64,000 nucleotides of DNA from Gigantopelta aegis (GCF_016097555.1 NC_054711.1:28969724-29033723), one strand, 5' to 3'. Shown: positions 43,269 to 55,480, numbered from the stretch's first letter. The notes: generated by a model from the sequence alone, not told the origin. Program-made: numbers and translations.

Positions 43269-43437
43269 CCAAGAAAATTCTGTCCGACATCTGTAATGCT
43301 ATAAATATGTGCCACGTCAACGAGACATGTCATGGCACTGATGCTGTTGACGTCACGTGTTCACCGCGTTGTAATGGAAACATTTGTACAGACGATGGCG
43401 ACTGTTACGTCCGCGATGATGGGTCAACTGGATGCAG
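43269..43437 (+). CDS. Gene 2 exon: Cys-rich / EGF-like module, first part
   Basis: A 169-bp exon from TACTCCAG to GTCAGT. It encodes AKKILSDICNAINMC, then HVNETCHGTD, VDVTCSPRCNGNIC and YVRDDGSTGC plus AG. Eight cysteines occur at the same positions as in gene 1 (one codon shorter overall). The AG joins A from the transmembrane exon to give R-C-K-T-S-D-K, so C5 and C6 of the EGF-like fold come from 44897-45085. The intron to the first 69-bp unit is only about 160 bp. Confidence 0.83.
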
Positions 43438-43596
43438 GTCAGTATAACCAATAGTACCGACTACAAAACCGTATATTTGTACTAGAAAGAGCGTAGAGGA
43501 ATTTTTGCCGAGCTATTAAAATAGTCATTAAAGATCAAACAAAATGTCGTCTTTTTAGGTCAGCCAATTAGTTACTGTAGTATCACTCTGCAATTA

Positions 43597-44896
43597 TCGA
43601 AAACAGGTGTGAGATACTTGATTTATATTATTGTAGATGTAAGATAAGTGACAGGTATGTGTACAGCGGCGACAGGTGTGAGATACTTGATTTATATTAT
43701 TGTAGATGTATGACAAGTAACAAGTATGTGTACAGCGGCGACAGGTGTGAGATACTTGATTTATATTATTGTAGATGTAAGACAAGTACGTGTACAGTGG
43801 TAACAGGTGTGAGATGCTTGATTTATATTATTGTAGATGTGAGACAAGTGACAAGTACATGTACAGTGGTGACAGATGTGAGATACTTGTTTTGTATAAT
43901 TGTAGATGTAAGACAAGTGAAAAGTATCTGTACAGGGGTGACAGGTGTGAGATACTTGTTTTGTATAATTGTAGATGTAAGACAAGTGAAAAGTATCTGT
44001 ACAGTGGTGACAGGTGTGAGATGCTTGATATATATTATTGTAGATGTAAGACAAGTGACAAGTATGTGTACAGCGGCGACAGGTGTGAGATACTTGATTT
44101 ATATTATTGTAGATGTAAGACAAGTGACAAGTATGCGTACAGCGGTGACAGGTGTGAGATACTTGATTTATATTATTGTAGATATAAGACAAGTGACAAG
44201 TACATGTACAGTGGTGACAGATGTGAGATACTTGTTTTATATTATTGTAGATGTAAGACAAGTGACAAGTATCTGTACAGTGGTGACAGGTGTGAGATGC
44301 TTGATTTATATTATTGTAGATGTAAGACAAGTGACAAGTACATGTACAGTGGTGACAGGTGTGAGATACATGATTTATATTATTGTAGATGTAAGATAAG
44401 TGACAAGTACGTGTACAGTGGTGACAGGTGTGAGATGCTTGATGTATATTATTGTAGATGTAAAACAAGTGACAAGTATGTGTACAGCGGTGACAGGTGT
44501 GAGATACTTGACATGTGTGAGATACTTAATTTATATTATTGTAGATGTAAGACAAGTGACAAGTATGTGTACATCTGTGACAGGTGTGACATACTTGATT
44601 TATATTATTGTAGATGTAAGACAAGTGACAAGTACATGTACAGTGGTGTCAGATGTGAGATTCTTGTTTTATATTATTGTAGATGTAAGACAGGTGACAA
44701 GTATGTGTACAGTGGTGACAAGTGTGAGGTACTTGATTTATATTATTGCAGATGTAAGACAAGTGACAAGTATGTGTACAGTGGTGACAGGTATGAGATA
44801 CTTGATTTATATTATTGTAGATGTAAGACAAGTGACAAGTGATAAGTATGTTTACAGTGGTGACAGGTATGAGATACTTGATTTATATTATTGTAG
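43597..44896 (+). repeat. 69-bp minisatellite of the intron/exon junction (gene 2), about 19 junctions
   Basis: The same unit as in gene 1: TTATATTATTGTAG then ATGTAAGACAAGTGACAAG, TATGTGTACAGTGGTGACAG, GTGTGAGATACTTGA. The frame in phase with the exon is open from 43790 to a stop at 44840 caused by an inserted GACAAGTGATAAG. The final unit, whose acceptor is at 44896, leads into the real exon. Variants include GTACATGTACAG, TCTGTACAG and an AG-retaining ATTATTGCAG acceptor. A few units are short or chimeric (near 43790 and 44510). Confidence 0.85.
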
Positions 44897-45085
44897 ATGC
44901 AAGACAAGTGACAAGTATGTGTACAGCGGTGACAGGTGTGAGATACGCGGTGAGAAACTTCTCCTCACATCTGAGGAAATCGTCGCCATTGCTGTAGGAA
45001 CTGGAGGAGGAATCATCCTTCTGCTGGTGATTGCGCTAATCTGCACGTGCTGCTGGAAACAGAGAAAAGCAGACGACAAATACAG
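44897..45085 (+). CDS. Gene 2 exon: end of EGF-like domain, transmembrane helix
   Basis: 189 bp, the same length as gene 1 6350-6538. It reads CKTSDKYVYSGDRCEIRGEK, LLLTSEEIVAIAVGTGGG, then the hydrophobic helix, the C-T-C-C-W cluster and KQRKADDKYR. The helix and juxtamembrane are nearly invariant between the two genes at both protein and DNA level, suggesting recent duplication, conversion or strong constraint. Donor ACAG|GTATAA. Confidence 0.87.
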
Positions 45086-46713
45086 GTATAAGCAGTTATT
45101 CATTGTCCGATTTATATTCTTTTAAAGTTCAAGCACGCAAGCCTTGACACATATGTGGGCTGCTTGACCAGGAAAAGAGAAACGGATTCTGATTGATTAT
45201 GATGATGATGATGATAATGATGCTGGGTGTGATGGTTGTAGTATTTGTGATGATGATGGTGATGATGATGATGATGATGATGATGACGACGACGACGACG
45301 ATAATGCTGTTGGCGATGATGGTGATTGGATGGTGGTAATGATAATGATGCTGGGTTTTATTGTGGTAGTGTTTGTGTTTGTGTTGTTGGTGGTGATGAT
45401 GATGACGACGACATTTTATCAATAACAAGACCTAGCAATGATCTCATTTCAATAGTGTCAGTACTATGCTAGTGTACAGGTGGCATTTGATTTGACCAAT
45501 CAAAACACCGCTGATATAAATGTCATCAAGTTGTTTTAAAATTTATCGTATGAGTTGTAAAATAAAGGGTATCTAACGGATACTTCTGTAATATTATATT
45601 CCTTACTTGTCCTAAAACAACAAATGTAAAGGGACATTCCTGAGTTTGCTGCAATGTTTAAGATGTTATCGATTAACAGAGACGTTTTAACGATTGTAAT
45701 TACATATCAAATATATGTTTCTGCATAAAATATTAGTGGCTGTATATTAAACGTGTTTTTGATCGTTCTAATATTTGTACTAGGTTAAATTTCATTTTAT
45801 TTCGTAAAAAATAATAATTTCGTACGTACGAAATTATAAAGACAAAATCCAGTTTGAACTTCTTGCAAATATTAAGACGACCAAAAACGCATTGAATATA
45901 CAGACACTGATATTCTAAACAATAAAATATATTTAATATGTAAGTTTAATAGTAGAAATATTTTATTAGTCGAAAACATCTTACAATGCAAAAAAACTCA
46001 GGAATATCCCTTTAATTGTGTTTCCAAACTACAATTTATTTACGGCACCTTCAATTGCACGGTTAACATCATCGGTTGAAGTCGCCATAGATCTGTAGTG
46101 TCCACTGAGATGTAGATAGAGAATAATACATGAGTGGCCGTTAGATACCATTTATTTCACAACGAGTTGTTTTAAAATGTATCTAACGAGTGAAAAAGAG
46201 ATTTATACGTTTTTGACCAACTGGTTGTGAGATAAATAGTATCTAACGGACACAAATGTATTATTCTATTTCTTACATATCCTCAAAAACCAGTTTTTAA
46301 GCAAATTTTTACATCTTTATCCACTAAAAGATATTTACAACCCTTTGCACTTGTAGCTGACTTACGCGCCACAGACACATGATTGACATGTTAACTATAC
46401 CTCACAGTGTACTCGATTTCCACCGTGCTGCTTTTTTATTGGACATATAGCACTGGTGACCTGGTCATCACCTAGGAGCAGCCAGTCGTATGTCTTGAAA
46501 TTGTTACACATACATGTGTAAACAACCATGTGTTATCAAAAATAAAACACATGGTGATGTCACCAACGGGTGTGTAAGAAATCATCACTATCAGGTATCT
46601 TTAAACTGATCTGCAACATATGACTGGTATCGTTGCGCGGTGTTCTACCAACAGGTTGTGTAAGAAATTGTTCTGTTAACTATAATACTATTATTATATT
46701 GGTTTCTTTGCAG
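45086..46713. other. Gene 2 intron with (GAT)n, MITE and foldback
   Basis: A 1.6-kb intron. It holds (GAT)n and related trinucleotides at 45196-45412, TTAA-MITE copy 5 at 45627-46016 and an imperfect foldback at 46100-46275 (GAATAATACATGAGTGGCCG, TTAGATACCATTTATTTCAC against GTGAGATAAATAGTATCTAA). It ends GGTTTCTTTGCAG. Confidence 0.75.
45627..46016. mobile_element. TTAA-flanked MITE copy 5
   Basis: AAAGGGACATTCCTGAGTTT on the left and AAACTCAGGAATATCCCTTT, AATT on the right; central TTTCGTACGTACGAAATTAT. The left TTAA is degraded to GTAA. Confidence 0.82.
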
Positions 46714-46912
46714 TCTGTTTGACGATTTTAAGTCGGAACAAGCACAGCCATACCCATCTATGGCGAGTAACCTGGGAATGTCGAGCAAAGATGAATATCG
46801 CCGGAAATTCGTCATGCCACGTGCTGCGGAAAATCCCGAATATCAACCCTCAAACCAGAATGACTTCGTCTTCTACTACGGTGGATTGACCAATCGTAGT
46901 TCAGGAAGCGAG
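46714..46912 (+). CDS. Gene 2 exon: cytoplasmic tail, part 1
   Basis: 199 bp, phase-matched to 45085. It encodes SLFDDFKSEQAQPYP, KDEYRRKFVMPRAAENPEY, QPSNQNDFVFYYGGL and TNRSSGSE. NPEY is a classic NPxY motif, known in other receptors as a PTB-domain or endocytic signal; function here is inference. YYGGL adds a Yxx(hydrophobic) site. Gene 1 6946-7141 is the homologue and lacks NPxY. Donor GTAGGC. Confidence 0.84.
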
Positions 46913-46945
46913 GTAGGCGGTATATTAGCGAATGTTGTAACAGAA

Positions 46946-46989
<44 letters not shown>

Positions 46990-47190
46990 TAACAATAAAT
47001 AAATAAATAAAAATACTAATAACTTCCGCCCCTTGTGACGAACCCTGAAAATGGGAGATGGGGGGGGGGGGGGGGGAACGAGGGAGAGTTCCTTGAACCT
47101 TTGAGGATAGAGTCACGTAAAAAGGTTGTCTATGTCTATGCCCCCCCCCCCCCCCCAAAGAAAAAAAAACCGGAAAGAAAAAGAGTAGCG

Positions 47191-47411
47191 GCCTCAACCT
47201 GGTGGTGTAGTGGTTAAGTCATCGGAATTAATGCTGGTAGGTACTGGGTTCGCATCCCGGCACCGGCTCCCACTCAGAGAAAGACAATTTTACGACTTAG
47301 TGGGTAGGTGTAAGGCCACTACATCCTCTTCTCTCTCACTGGCCACTAGATCTCTGTCCTGGACAGAAAGCCAAGATGCGTGCTTGAACCTTAATTGGAT
47401 ATAAGCACATT
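47191..47411 (+). repeat. SINE type C, 3'-shortened
   Basis: GGCCTCAACCTGGTGGTGTA, GTGGTTAAGTCATCGG, B box GGGTTCGCATCCCGG, CTCTTCTCTCTCACTGGCC, ending TTGGATATAAGCAC with an (AAAC)n tail. Confidence 0.83.
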
Positions 47412-47613
47412 TAACATAAGTATAAACAAACAAGCAAACAAACAAACAAACAAACAACAAAAAAGCTCGAATTTGACAGAGAGGAGACAGCAATATTGCT
47501 GATCAAGATACACAAGTCGTTTCTAATAATTCATTTCACAAACTTTTGTTATGGAAGAAATAATCTTTGAACGTGACACTAACAAATAATAACACCAAGT
47601 GATATTATAAGTT

Positions 47614-47748
47614 GTAGAAGCATCACGAGGGGTATATGGCTTTTTATGTACCCTCTGTGTGTTCTTTTACCCCGAGCCGAAGGCGAGGGGGTAAAAGAGC
47701 ACACAGAGGGTACATAAAAAGCCATATACCCCGAGAGATGCTTCTATA
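47614..47748. repeat. Near-perfect foldback, arms about 55 bp
   Basis: GTAGAAGCATCACGAGGGGT, ATATGGCTTTTTATGTACCC, TCTGTGTGTTCTTTTACCCC pairs with its complement ending at ATGCTTCTATA. The tip is GAGCCGAAGGCGAG. The arms differ at only a few positions, so the element is young or maintained. Confidence 0.88.
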
Positions 47749-49030
47749 ACGAATTTATCTTGCCGACATGTTAAACCATATAGCCAAATAATCAAAATAA
47801 CGCCAGACAATAATTGTTAAAAATTTATTAACGGAGCCGTACCACGCGGACGCGAACGAAACCACTTGCCAGTGACGAAAAATAGTTCCATCGATAAACG
47901 AGTTTTTAACTTCAAATGTTTGTAATACGAAATTGTCTGAAACAGATATTAATAAAAATAGAATAAAAAAACAACTTTTTTTTATCAGAAATGTATGTAG
48001 TAAAAAAAATAAAAAAATAAAAAATAAAAAACAACTGTTGCTAATCGCGCATTAATACAATAACACCACGACCGTAATTAGGTGGCCGAGTTCAACATTG
48101 CAGCTTTTAAAAGTATTGAAATATTGTATTTTATAGTAAAAATAAAATTAATTATGTATACTTGATTGATTATCAATGTTATTTATAATCTAATTATTGC
48201 TTTAGCATTAACTAGGGCGGCTGGAAACTGTTGGAAATTACAGACGGGGATAAGAGAATTTGGCTCCGCCCACAGGGGGATAAGGGATTTGTCCAACGGC
48301 AAACAACCAATGAGATCAAAGAATTTTACATGAAGGCGAGATAATCAAAATTTAATCAAGTCTATGCATTTAAAATACAATTACAAAATCAGTATTCATA
48401 GATAGACAACTAAACAGAGGCGGTTCGGGGGGGGGGGGGGAGCAGGATCCCGCCCCCCCCCCCCCTAAATTTTTCGACAGTTATAATTTTATTATATATT
48501 AATTTTCATTTTTTTACAATCCCCTCCAAAACTCCCCCAAAGTTCCCTTGGCATTCTGCCTCGTCATGGGGGCCCCCTTTAATCCGCCAGTGATAAGTAA
48601 ACAATAATAATCATATCTTAAAAGTCATACTAAACTTCTAGGCCTCTGAGATTTGAAAATCTGCGTGACCCATTTATCGGTTACGCAGAAATATATCCAG
48701 GTAACCCATTTCCTTTTTGGGTAACCCGTTATATCCAAGTCAATGGTGCTAGAAATTTTGAGCAAAAAAAAAAAAGGTTACTCAAAATTAGATTTGCGCG
48801 AGTAACGCGCGAACGAAACGATCGTTCTCGCAATTTCGAGAGGCCAAATATTGTAAAGCAAAAATATAGGTTTTTGTGACGGAACTGCTGGTTATGATGA
48901 GTCCAGGTGGAATGTTATATTGTTCAGTTGCTTATTGTTTTATTTCCATTTTATTGTTTTATTTTTAAAAACTGTTTTGAAGACAATGTTTAATTTAAAA
49001 ATAAAAAAGAACTTGTTGTTATTTAGAATC

Positions 49031-49066
<36 letters not shown>

Positions 49067-49069
49067 GGT

Positions 49070-49320
49070 GTCGTTTTACGAAGCGAACTTAGCGCTAAGA
49101 TTATCTTGTAGTCCGTCCCACGGGGAACAGCTTTTTTTCATGCTATGAAGTATACTACAAGTTATTTATTTTTCAGCCAATTGTTTTCCAAATCGGACAC
49201 AAAAATATAATGTTTTTATTTCCAAAAAACCTTTAATTTTCTTCTTACGTCAAACAAAACTTAAATTGTTTACAAAAAACAAAAAACAAAATTTGTAGGA
49301 GGATGGAACGGACTTAAAGT
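49070..49320. mobile_element. Small MITE with AGTCCGTCCCA termini, beside a foldback half copy
   Basis: TAGTCCGTCCCACGGGG at 49110 is mirrored by GGATGGAACGGACTTA at 49301-49316. The inside carries CTACAAGTTATTTATTTTTC and TTTTCTTCTTACGTCAAAC, shared with 19801-19960. Related ends are at 57042, 59551 and 60447. 49070-49105 is a half copy of the foldback at 42222. Confidence 0.5.
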
Positions 49321-49468
49321 GATTTTAGCATTAAAATCGCTTCATAAAACAACCCAAATCGCGCTCTCGTTGGCAGCTCATTTGCCTTTGACAAACTCAA
49401 ATTGCCCTTTTAAACATTTTGTGACTCCCCTCCCCCACCCCCTTTATAAAATCTTGGATCCGCTTTTG

Positions 49469-49578
49469 GGCCCCGTTCCACGAAGCGATCGTAGCCCTAA
49501 GATTACCTTAGGCGCATATCTACCCTATGCACTAAGTTGATCTTAGGGCTAAGATCGCTTCGTGGAACCGGGGCCCTG
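49469..49578. repeat. Foldback element, second copy
   Basis: GGGCCCCGTTCCACGAAGCG, ATCGTAGCCCTAAGAT pairs with ATCTTAGGGCTAAGATCGCT, TCGTGGAACCGGGGCCC. Same family as 42222-42332. Confidence 0.87.
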
Positions 49579-49596
49579 ATGCAATTTTTAATATTG

Positions 49597-49732
49597 CATC
49601 CACTCCCTGAATACATTAGGTGCCCATTGTAAACGTCACATCCCCTCCCTGAATACATTAGGTGCCCATTGTAAACGTCACATCCACTCCCTGAATACAT
49701 TAGGTGCCCATTGTAAACGTCACATCCACTCC
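49597..49732. repeat. 50-bp tandem repeat, about 2.8 copies
   Basis: Unit CATCCACTCCCTGAATACAT, TAGGTGCCCATTGTAAACGT, CA. Related wording (CTGAATACTAGAGGTGCCCT, TTCTAAACGTTGCATC) occurs at 60895-61015. Confidence 0.88.
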
Positions 49733-50374
49733 CCCTTTGTCGAGCGATTGTCGGAGGCAATGGGGTAGCGTGGGTTGCCAGCGCTCGGGGCAAGGCAAGT
49801 ATTGCGCCCCCTAACCAGTGGACCGTTGGCACTCCCCGAGTCCCTTCCACCAGTCCAGAGGAAACACGAAACATGTCTAGTAGGTTCTAGTGACAATACA
49901 CTGTCAGTTCCCAAGAAACACATTGGTGCCGTGATCAAAGTCAACATAGTCAACATCACGAAATCAGGGCATAGAATAACACTAACTCGCACACTGAGAA
50001 AGTTGGAAACAACGTGGAAGAGAGATAGAGAGAGGGAGGGAGGGAGGGAGGGAGTGAGGGAGGGAGGGAGAGGGGTCATCAGCACATTCCATGGCAGGAT
50101 CTTCCAGAAGAAGAAAAAATTATTGTAAACTAGACAATCAAATATTGAAGGCGAGCGACGCAGAGAAATGGAAAGAGAGATAATCGATGCAGATTCTAAT
50201 TAAATTTAGAAATAACCAGCATACAATTTTGTTTTGTTTTTTAAACCGCCTAGCAATCCCATGGAATTACAGTTTGAAACTTGAATACTAACGGTGCTTA
50301 GGCTACATTAGTCCCAGAACATAAAGTACTATATATACACATAAATATATATATTTTTAATTTGATTATGAAAG

Positions 50375-50556
50375 TTAAAGTTTGTTTTGTTTAACGATAC
50401 CACTAGAGCACATTGATTTATTAATCGTCGGCTATTGGTAATTCGGACACGTAGTCATCAGAGGCAACCCGCTACATTTGACCTAATGCAGCAAGGGATC
50501 TTTTATATAAACTTTCCCACAGACAGGAAAGCACATACCACAGCCTTTAAGTTAAC
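50375..50556 (-). repeat. SINE type A' fragment
   Basis: AAAGTTTGTTTTGTTTAACG, CACATTGATTTATTAATCGT, GCAAGGGATCTTTTATATAA, TCCCACAGACAGGAAAGCAC: reverse complement of the 3' half of type A'. Confidence 0.82.
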
Positions 50557-52173
50557 AACATGGATGAAGGAACAGACGTCACGAGCTAGTGGTGTATTTT
50601 CTGTTTCACTTTCCAACATTAAACCTGATTAACAAGTTAACAATGCACAGTGGTGATACGGATAATATAAGTCTAAGCTCTTGGGTGAACTAAAAGATTT
50701 GACACTACCTCCTCATTGTCAACCTCCGCCTCCTCAATATCAACCTCCGCCTCCCCAATGTCAAAATCGTCCCGATATCCGTGTCAGTGTAAAGCCACCA
50801 AACCACGGGTTACAGCTAGTACTGTATAATTTAAGTATTGTCTGTTATTTCTTTTACGTTCATCAGGGTATGAACACCCCTCCTCCCCCCCCCCCCCAAA
50901 AAAAAAAAAAAAATCCGCAAACTGAATGAATCGGCGAATCCGTTCTCACATAAGTTTGCAGATGATTCTGTTGTTGTTGTTGTTGTTGTTGTTCATACCC
51001 AGATGAACGTAAAAGAAATAACTGACAATACTTATAATTAAATTTGAATCATACCTGCTAATAATAACACTATAAGGTCATACTTTATTTTGAATTATTT
51101 TGGTCCATATATAATAAAGCTCATTAAGACAACCTACCCATATAAAATGACGTCATCAGATATGACATACTTTTTTCGTTGCTACGTCTGTACCAATGGG
51201 ATGACGTTATATTGTAATGAGTGTAACGGAAATTTAATTATAATAATATATATAATAAAATTATTTTTTAAAATAATAATTACATGCTTTTTTTTTTCTG
51301 GGAGAGCTCAGCGAAGTCGATATAGGTGACATTGTTACATTCTAGTATGTGTGGAATCTGTGTCACTGTAATGTTTTTTAGTTTTTTCACCATTTCTGTA
51401 TGGACAAAATGTGGTGGAAATCTAACATGCAATTAAAGGTATATCTTGGAGAGTAATATACCGTAGGACCAGGAGAGTATTTATTGTAGGACTAGGAGAG
51501 TAATTTAATCGCAGGACTAGGAGAGTAATGTTATTCAGACTTTAAAATGGAATGTTAATTATAACTGTAAGAAACACAAAGTTTAGCAGAAACCGGCGTC
51601 AAACTGTTCCAAGAAGGCAATGGAATGTGAAAAAGGACACTAAAAAAGCCGCGAAAACTTAGCGCGAGTAAAGTTCGTCCAGTAAACACACAAACACACA
51701 CACATGAGCCAAGACTTAAACGTGTCCGTCTTGAGATGTTCCAGTCAGTGAGTGGAACCCAGGGTGACACTACCAGCAAAGTTAAGGCCAAAGATCAGCC
51801 TCGGCAGTGAGGCATAACAATTGTACTAGGAATGTAATAATAGGCTAAACATTAATAAATTTGCACGAATTATAAACATGTTCTCTTCTGTGCACAAAGT
51901 ACAATACAGTGGATGGAAAAGTCCTAACTGTGTTGGACTGTGTGATAAGATTTATCTAGGATGTCGGAGCTGTAGTGTAAACTACTCTACGGATCATTTA
52001 ACTCACTTGTAAGTTGCCCGTAGTATACAGCTTTATTACACATCTGGTTAAAAATGTCTTGGTACATATCAAAGTGATACCTCCGACTAGAACGCCAAGT
52101 AGGACGTAACATTTCGCGACGTCATCATTTTTGTGCACTACAACCTTACAGGAATGTCAACCAAACGAGTTTA

Positions 52174-52232
<59 letters not shown>
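52174..52232. repeat. (TA)n microsatellite
   Basis: Uninterrupted TA dinucleotides of about 58 bp. Confidence 0.96.
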
Positions 52233-52236
<4 letters not shown>

Positions 52237-52952
52237 ATTGATTATAGGTAATAAATAGGATATTAAACTTGCTACCATTTCGCTACCATGTTTAAAGCTC
52301 GTGACAACTGAACATTATTTCTCCCAGAACAAACATGATTCGAAATGGAAGCTCGTTTAATATGCTATAAATATGGTTGTTCAGAAGTGATGTGCACGTG
52401 CGTGCGTGCGTCTGCGTGCGTATGTGTACATGCGTGTTTGTAAGTCTGGTTTGCACACGATGGACGACAGGCTGCAAAGTCATTCTTCGACAGTGTCTGT
52501 GATCGGGTGACGTTGGGTTTGAAATGAAATACTTTTACCGGTTACATCAGATGCATTAGATGGTGACAGCTGAGGAAAGCTGAGGTTGATGGACAGAATA
52601 AAGATAAGCCAACAGAGACCGGTGTACATGCCGAGATATTTTTACCCACAATTATTATGTAAGTGGAGGTTGGGTCACAAATATATTTTCAAGGATAGAG
52701 CCTAAGTAGACAAATCTAGTATTATAATTTGAAAAAAAAAAATCCAAAAAACAAAACAATTGCACGCGGTAGCCTGATTTATTATTTTAATATATAATAA
52801 TGACCAATCAAATACACGATCAATTTGTGTCTGAGGAAAACAGTCTGGGAACTATTCACGTGGATATTTCCAAATCTACCGCCAGAATGCCTTGTGTGCT
52901 ACATTCAACACCTTCATGTCGTGACCAACAATATGAATGGGTGTAGCGGCCA

Positions 52953-53098
52953 GGCTTGGGATTTTGGAAGCTATGTTAGCACTACGAAATCGTAAAACCA
53001 TCGTCGACTATGACGTCACTATATCACACGCCATAGTGACGTCATATTTTATGATGTTTTTACGATTTTGTAGCTCAAAGACAGCTTCCAAAATATGG
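52953..53098. repeat. Foldback with paired TGACGTCA boxes, copy 1
   Basis: TTTTGGAAGCTATGTTAGCA, CTACGAAATCGTAAAACCAT, TATGACGTCACTATATCACA pairs with the right half (TAGTGACGTCATATTTTATG, ACGATTTTGTAGCT, AGCTTCCAAAATATG). Other copies are at 57607-57768 and 57774-57918. Confidence 0.85.
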
Positions 53099-53632
53099 GT
53101 CAGGTGCACAGAGAAAATCTTGAACGTATTTCCAGTAAATGTTCAAGGGCGGACTCAAAAAACATTTTAGGGAGGGGATCAAGGGCAAAAGGGCACATGG
53201 AGCAACTCCCTGAAAAGGGCACTTCAATGAAAATTGTAAATAAATTGTTCAAAAAGGGGCGCATTAATTTTATAGGAAGAGGGACAGGTAACCGTGGTCC
53301 CCTCCCTTGGATCCACGCTTCGACACAGCAGAAATGATACAGTGTATGTATAGAGATAAAGTCGGCTGAGGTGCCCAACACACTGATAATCAGAATTATT
53401 CCATTATAATGCATGTAAAAATCACATTATAATTCTTATTGTCGTTAAAGTGTATTCATTGTGATTGATTTTTGGTAATTAATGATTTTTATAAGCTGTG
53501 CTGCTTAGTAGTGTAAAAGCCAATAGGGATAGATACCCACTACATATATTTAGCCACGTTACACAATAATTGCAATCTCCCTGCTACCTACCCCCCAAAA
53601 CGGTCTTACATCATCAAGTCACGATAAAGATT

Positions 53633-53910
53633 TAGCATTGTCTGTCTTAAAAGACCAAAGCTGGTGCTAGTGATCTTCGATACAGATAGAACGCCTCTAT
53701 CCAAAACACAAATGCAGAAGGATTTAAAAATATTAAGTAACGAAACGGTCTACTTGAACAACATATCAATGAAGGGAAATCAAGAATTCATCCGTCAAGT
53801 AGCGGAGATGATGAACCAGGTGACGTCTGATTCCTATGGTCTCATTCCATTTGAGACATACTGCTCATACAGTAACAGGACACAGAGTGGTTATAACGCT
53901 TGGACTTGAA
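53633..53910 (+). pseudogene. VWA-like domain fragment, copy A
   Basis: The frame reads SIVCLKRPKLVLVIFDTDRT, PLSKTQMQKDLKILSNETVY, NNISMKGNQEFIRQVAEMMN and SYGLIPFETYCSYSNRT, then stops near 53907. The order (hydrophobic strand with D-x-D, Lys-rich helix, strand, G-N-Q-E-F-I helix, short strand) looks like the second half of a von Willebrand factor A domain. Upstream strands and the MIDAS DxSxS motif are not seen, and the sequence runs into a tandem repeat with many stops. I call it a degenerate fragment. An expressed short exon is possible (pyrimidine run plus AAAAG before 53653). Confidence 0.45.
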
Positions 53911-55480
53911 GAGATGACGTGAAATTAAGAATTCATCTACTGAGATAAACCAGGTGACGTCTGATTCCTATGGTCACATTCCAGTTGAGACAGACTGCTC
54001 ATACAGTAACAGGACACAGAGTGGTTATAACGCTGGGACTTGAAGAGATGAAGAAAAATCAAGAATTCATCCACTGAGATAAACCAGGTGACGTCTGATT
54101 CCTATGGTCTCATTCCAGTTGAGACAGACTGCTCATACAGTAACAGGACACAGAGTGGTTATAACGCTGGGACTTGAAGAGATGAAGAAAAATCAAGAAT
54201 TCATCCATCAAGTAGCGTAGATGATGAACCAGGTGACGTCTGATTCCTATGGTCTCATTCCAGTTGAGACAGACTGCTCATACAGTAACAGGACACAGAG
54301 TGGTTATAACGCTGGGACTTGAAGAGATGAAGAGAAATCAAGAATTCATCCATCAAGTAGCGGAGATGATGAACCAGGTGACGTCTGATTCCTATGGTCT
54401 CATTCCAGTTGAGACAGACTGCTCATACAGTAACAGGACACAGAGTGGTTATAACGCTGGGACTTGAAGAGATGAAGTGACATTAAGAATTCATCTACTG
54501 AGATAAACCAGGTGACGTCTGATTCCTATGGTCTCATTCCAGTTGAGACAGACTGCTCATACAGTAACAGGACACAGAGTGGTTATAACGCTGGGACTTG
54601 AAGAGATGAAGAGAAATCAAGAATTCATCCATCAAGTAGCGGAGGTGATGAACCAGGTGACGTCTGATTCCTATGGTCTCATTCCAGTTGAAACAGACTG
54701 CTCATACAGTAACAGGACACAGAGTGGTCATAACGCTGGGACTTGAAGAGATAAAGAGAAATTAAGAATTCATCTACTGAGATAAACCAGGTGACGTCTG
54801 ATTCCTATGGTCTCATTCCAGTTGAGACAGACTGCTCATACAGTATCAGGACACAGAGTGGTTATAACGCTGGGACTTGTAGAGATGAAGAGAAATTAAG
54901 AATTCATCTACTGAGATAAACCAGGTGACGTCTGATTCCTATGGTCTCATTCCAGTTGAGACAGACTGCTCATACAGTAACAGGACACAGAGTGGTTATA
55001 ACGCTGGGACTTGAAGAGATGAAGAGAAATCAAGAATTCATCCATCAAGTAACGGAGATGATGAACCAGGTGACGTCTGATTCCTATGGTCTCATTCCAG
55101 TTGAGACAGACTGCTCATACAGTAACAGGACACAGAGTGGTTATAACGCTGGGACTCGAAGAGATGAAGAGAAATTAAGAATTCATCTACTGAGATAAAC
55201 CAGGTGACGTCTGATTCCTATGGTCTCATTCCAGTTGAGACAGACTGCTCATACAGTAACAGGACACAGAGTGGTTATAACGCTGGGACTTGAAGAGATA
55301 AAGAGAAATCAATTCATCCACTGAGATAAACCAGGTGACGTCTGATTCCTATTGTCTCATTCCAGTTGAGACAGGACTGCTCTTACAACAGGACACAACA
55401 GGACTCAGAATGGTTATGAAATAGGGAGTTGAAGAGATGAAGAAAAATAAGGAATTCATCCATCAAGCAGCGGAGATGAT
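53780..55480. repeat. 131-154 bp tandem repeat of the VWA-like 3' part, 13 copies
   Basis: Units carry CAGGTGACGTCTGATTCCTA, TGGTCTCATTCCAGTTGAGA, CAGACTGCTCATACAGTAAC, AGGACACAGAGTGGTTATAA. Two unit types alternate: a longer one (145 bp, with CATCAAGTAGCGGAGATGAT) and a shorter one (134 bp, with CTACTGAGATAAACCAGG). Short identical open frames at 54249, 54528 and 54941 are the long units. Confidence 0.9.
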
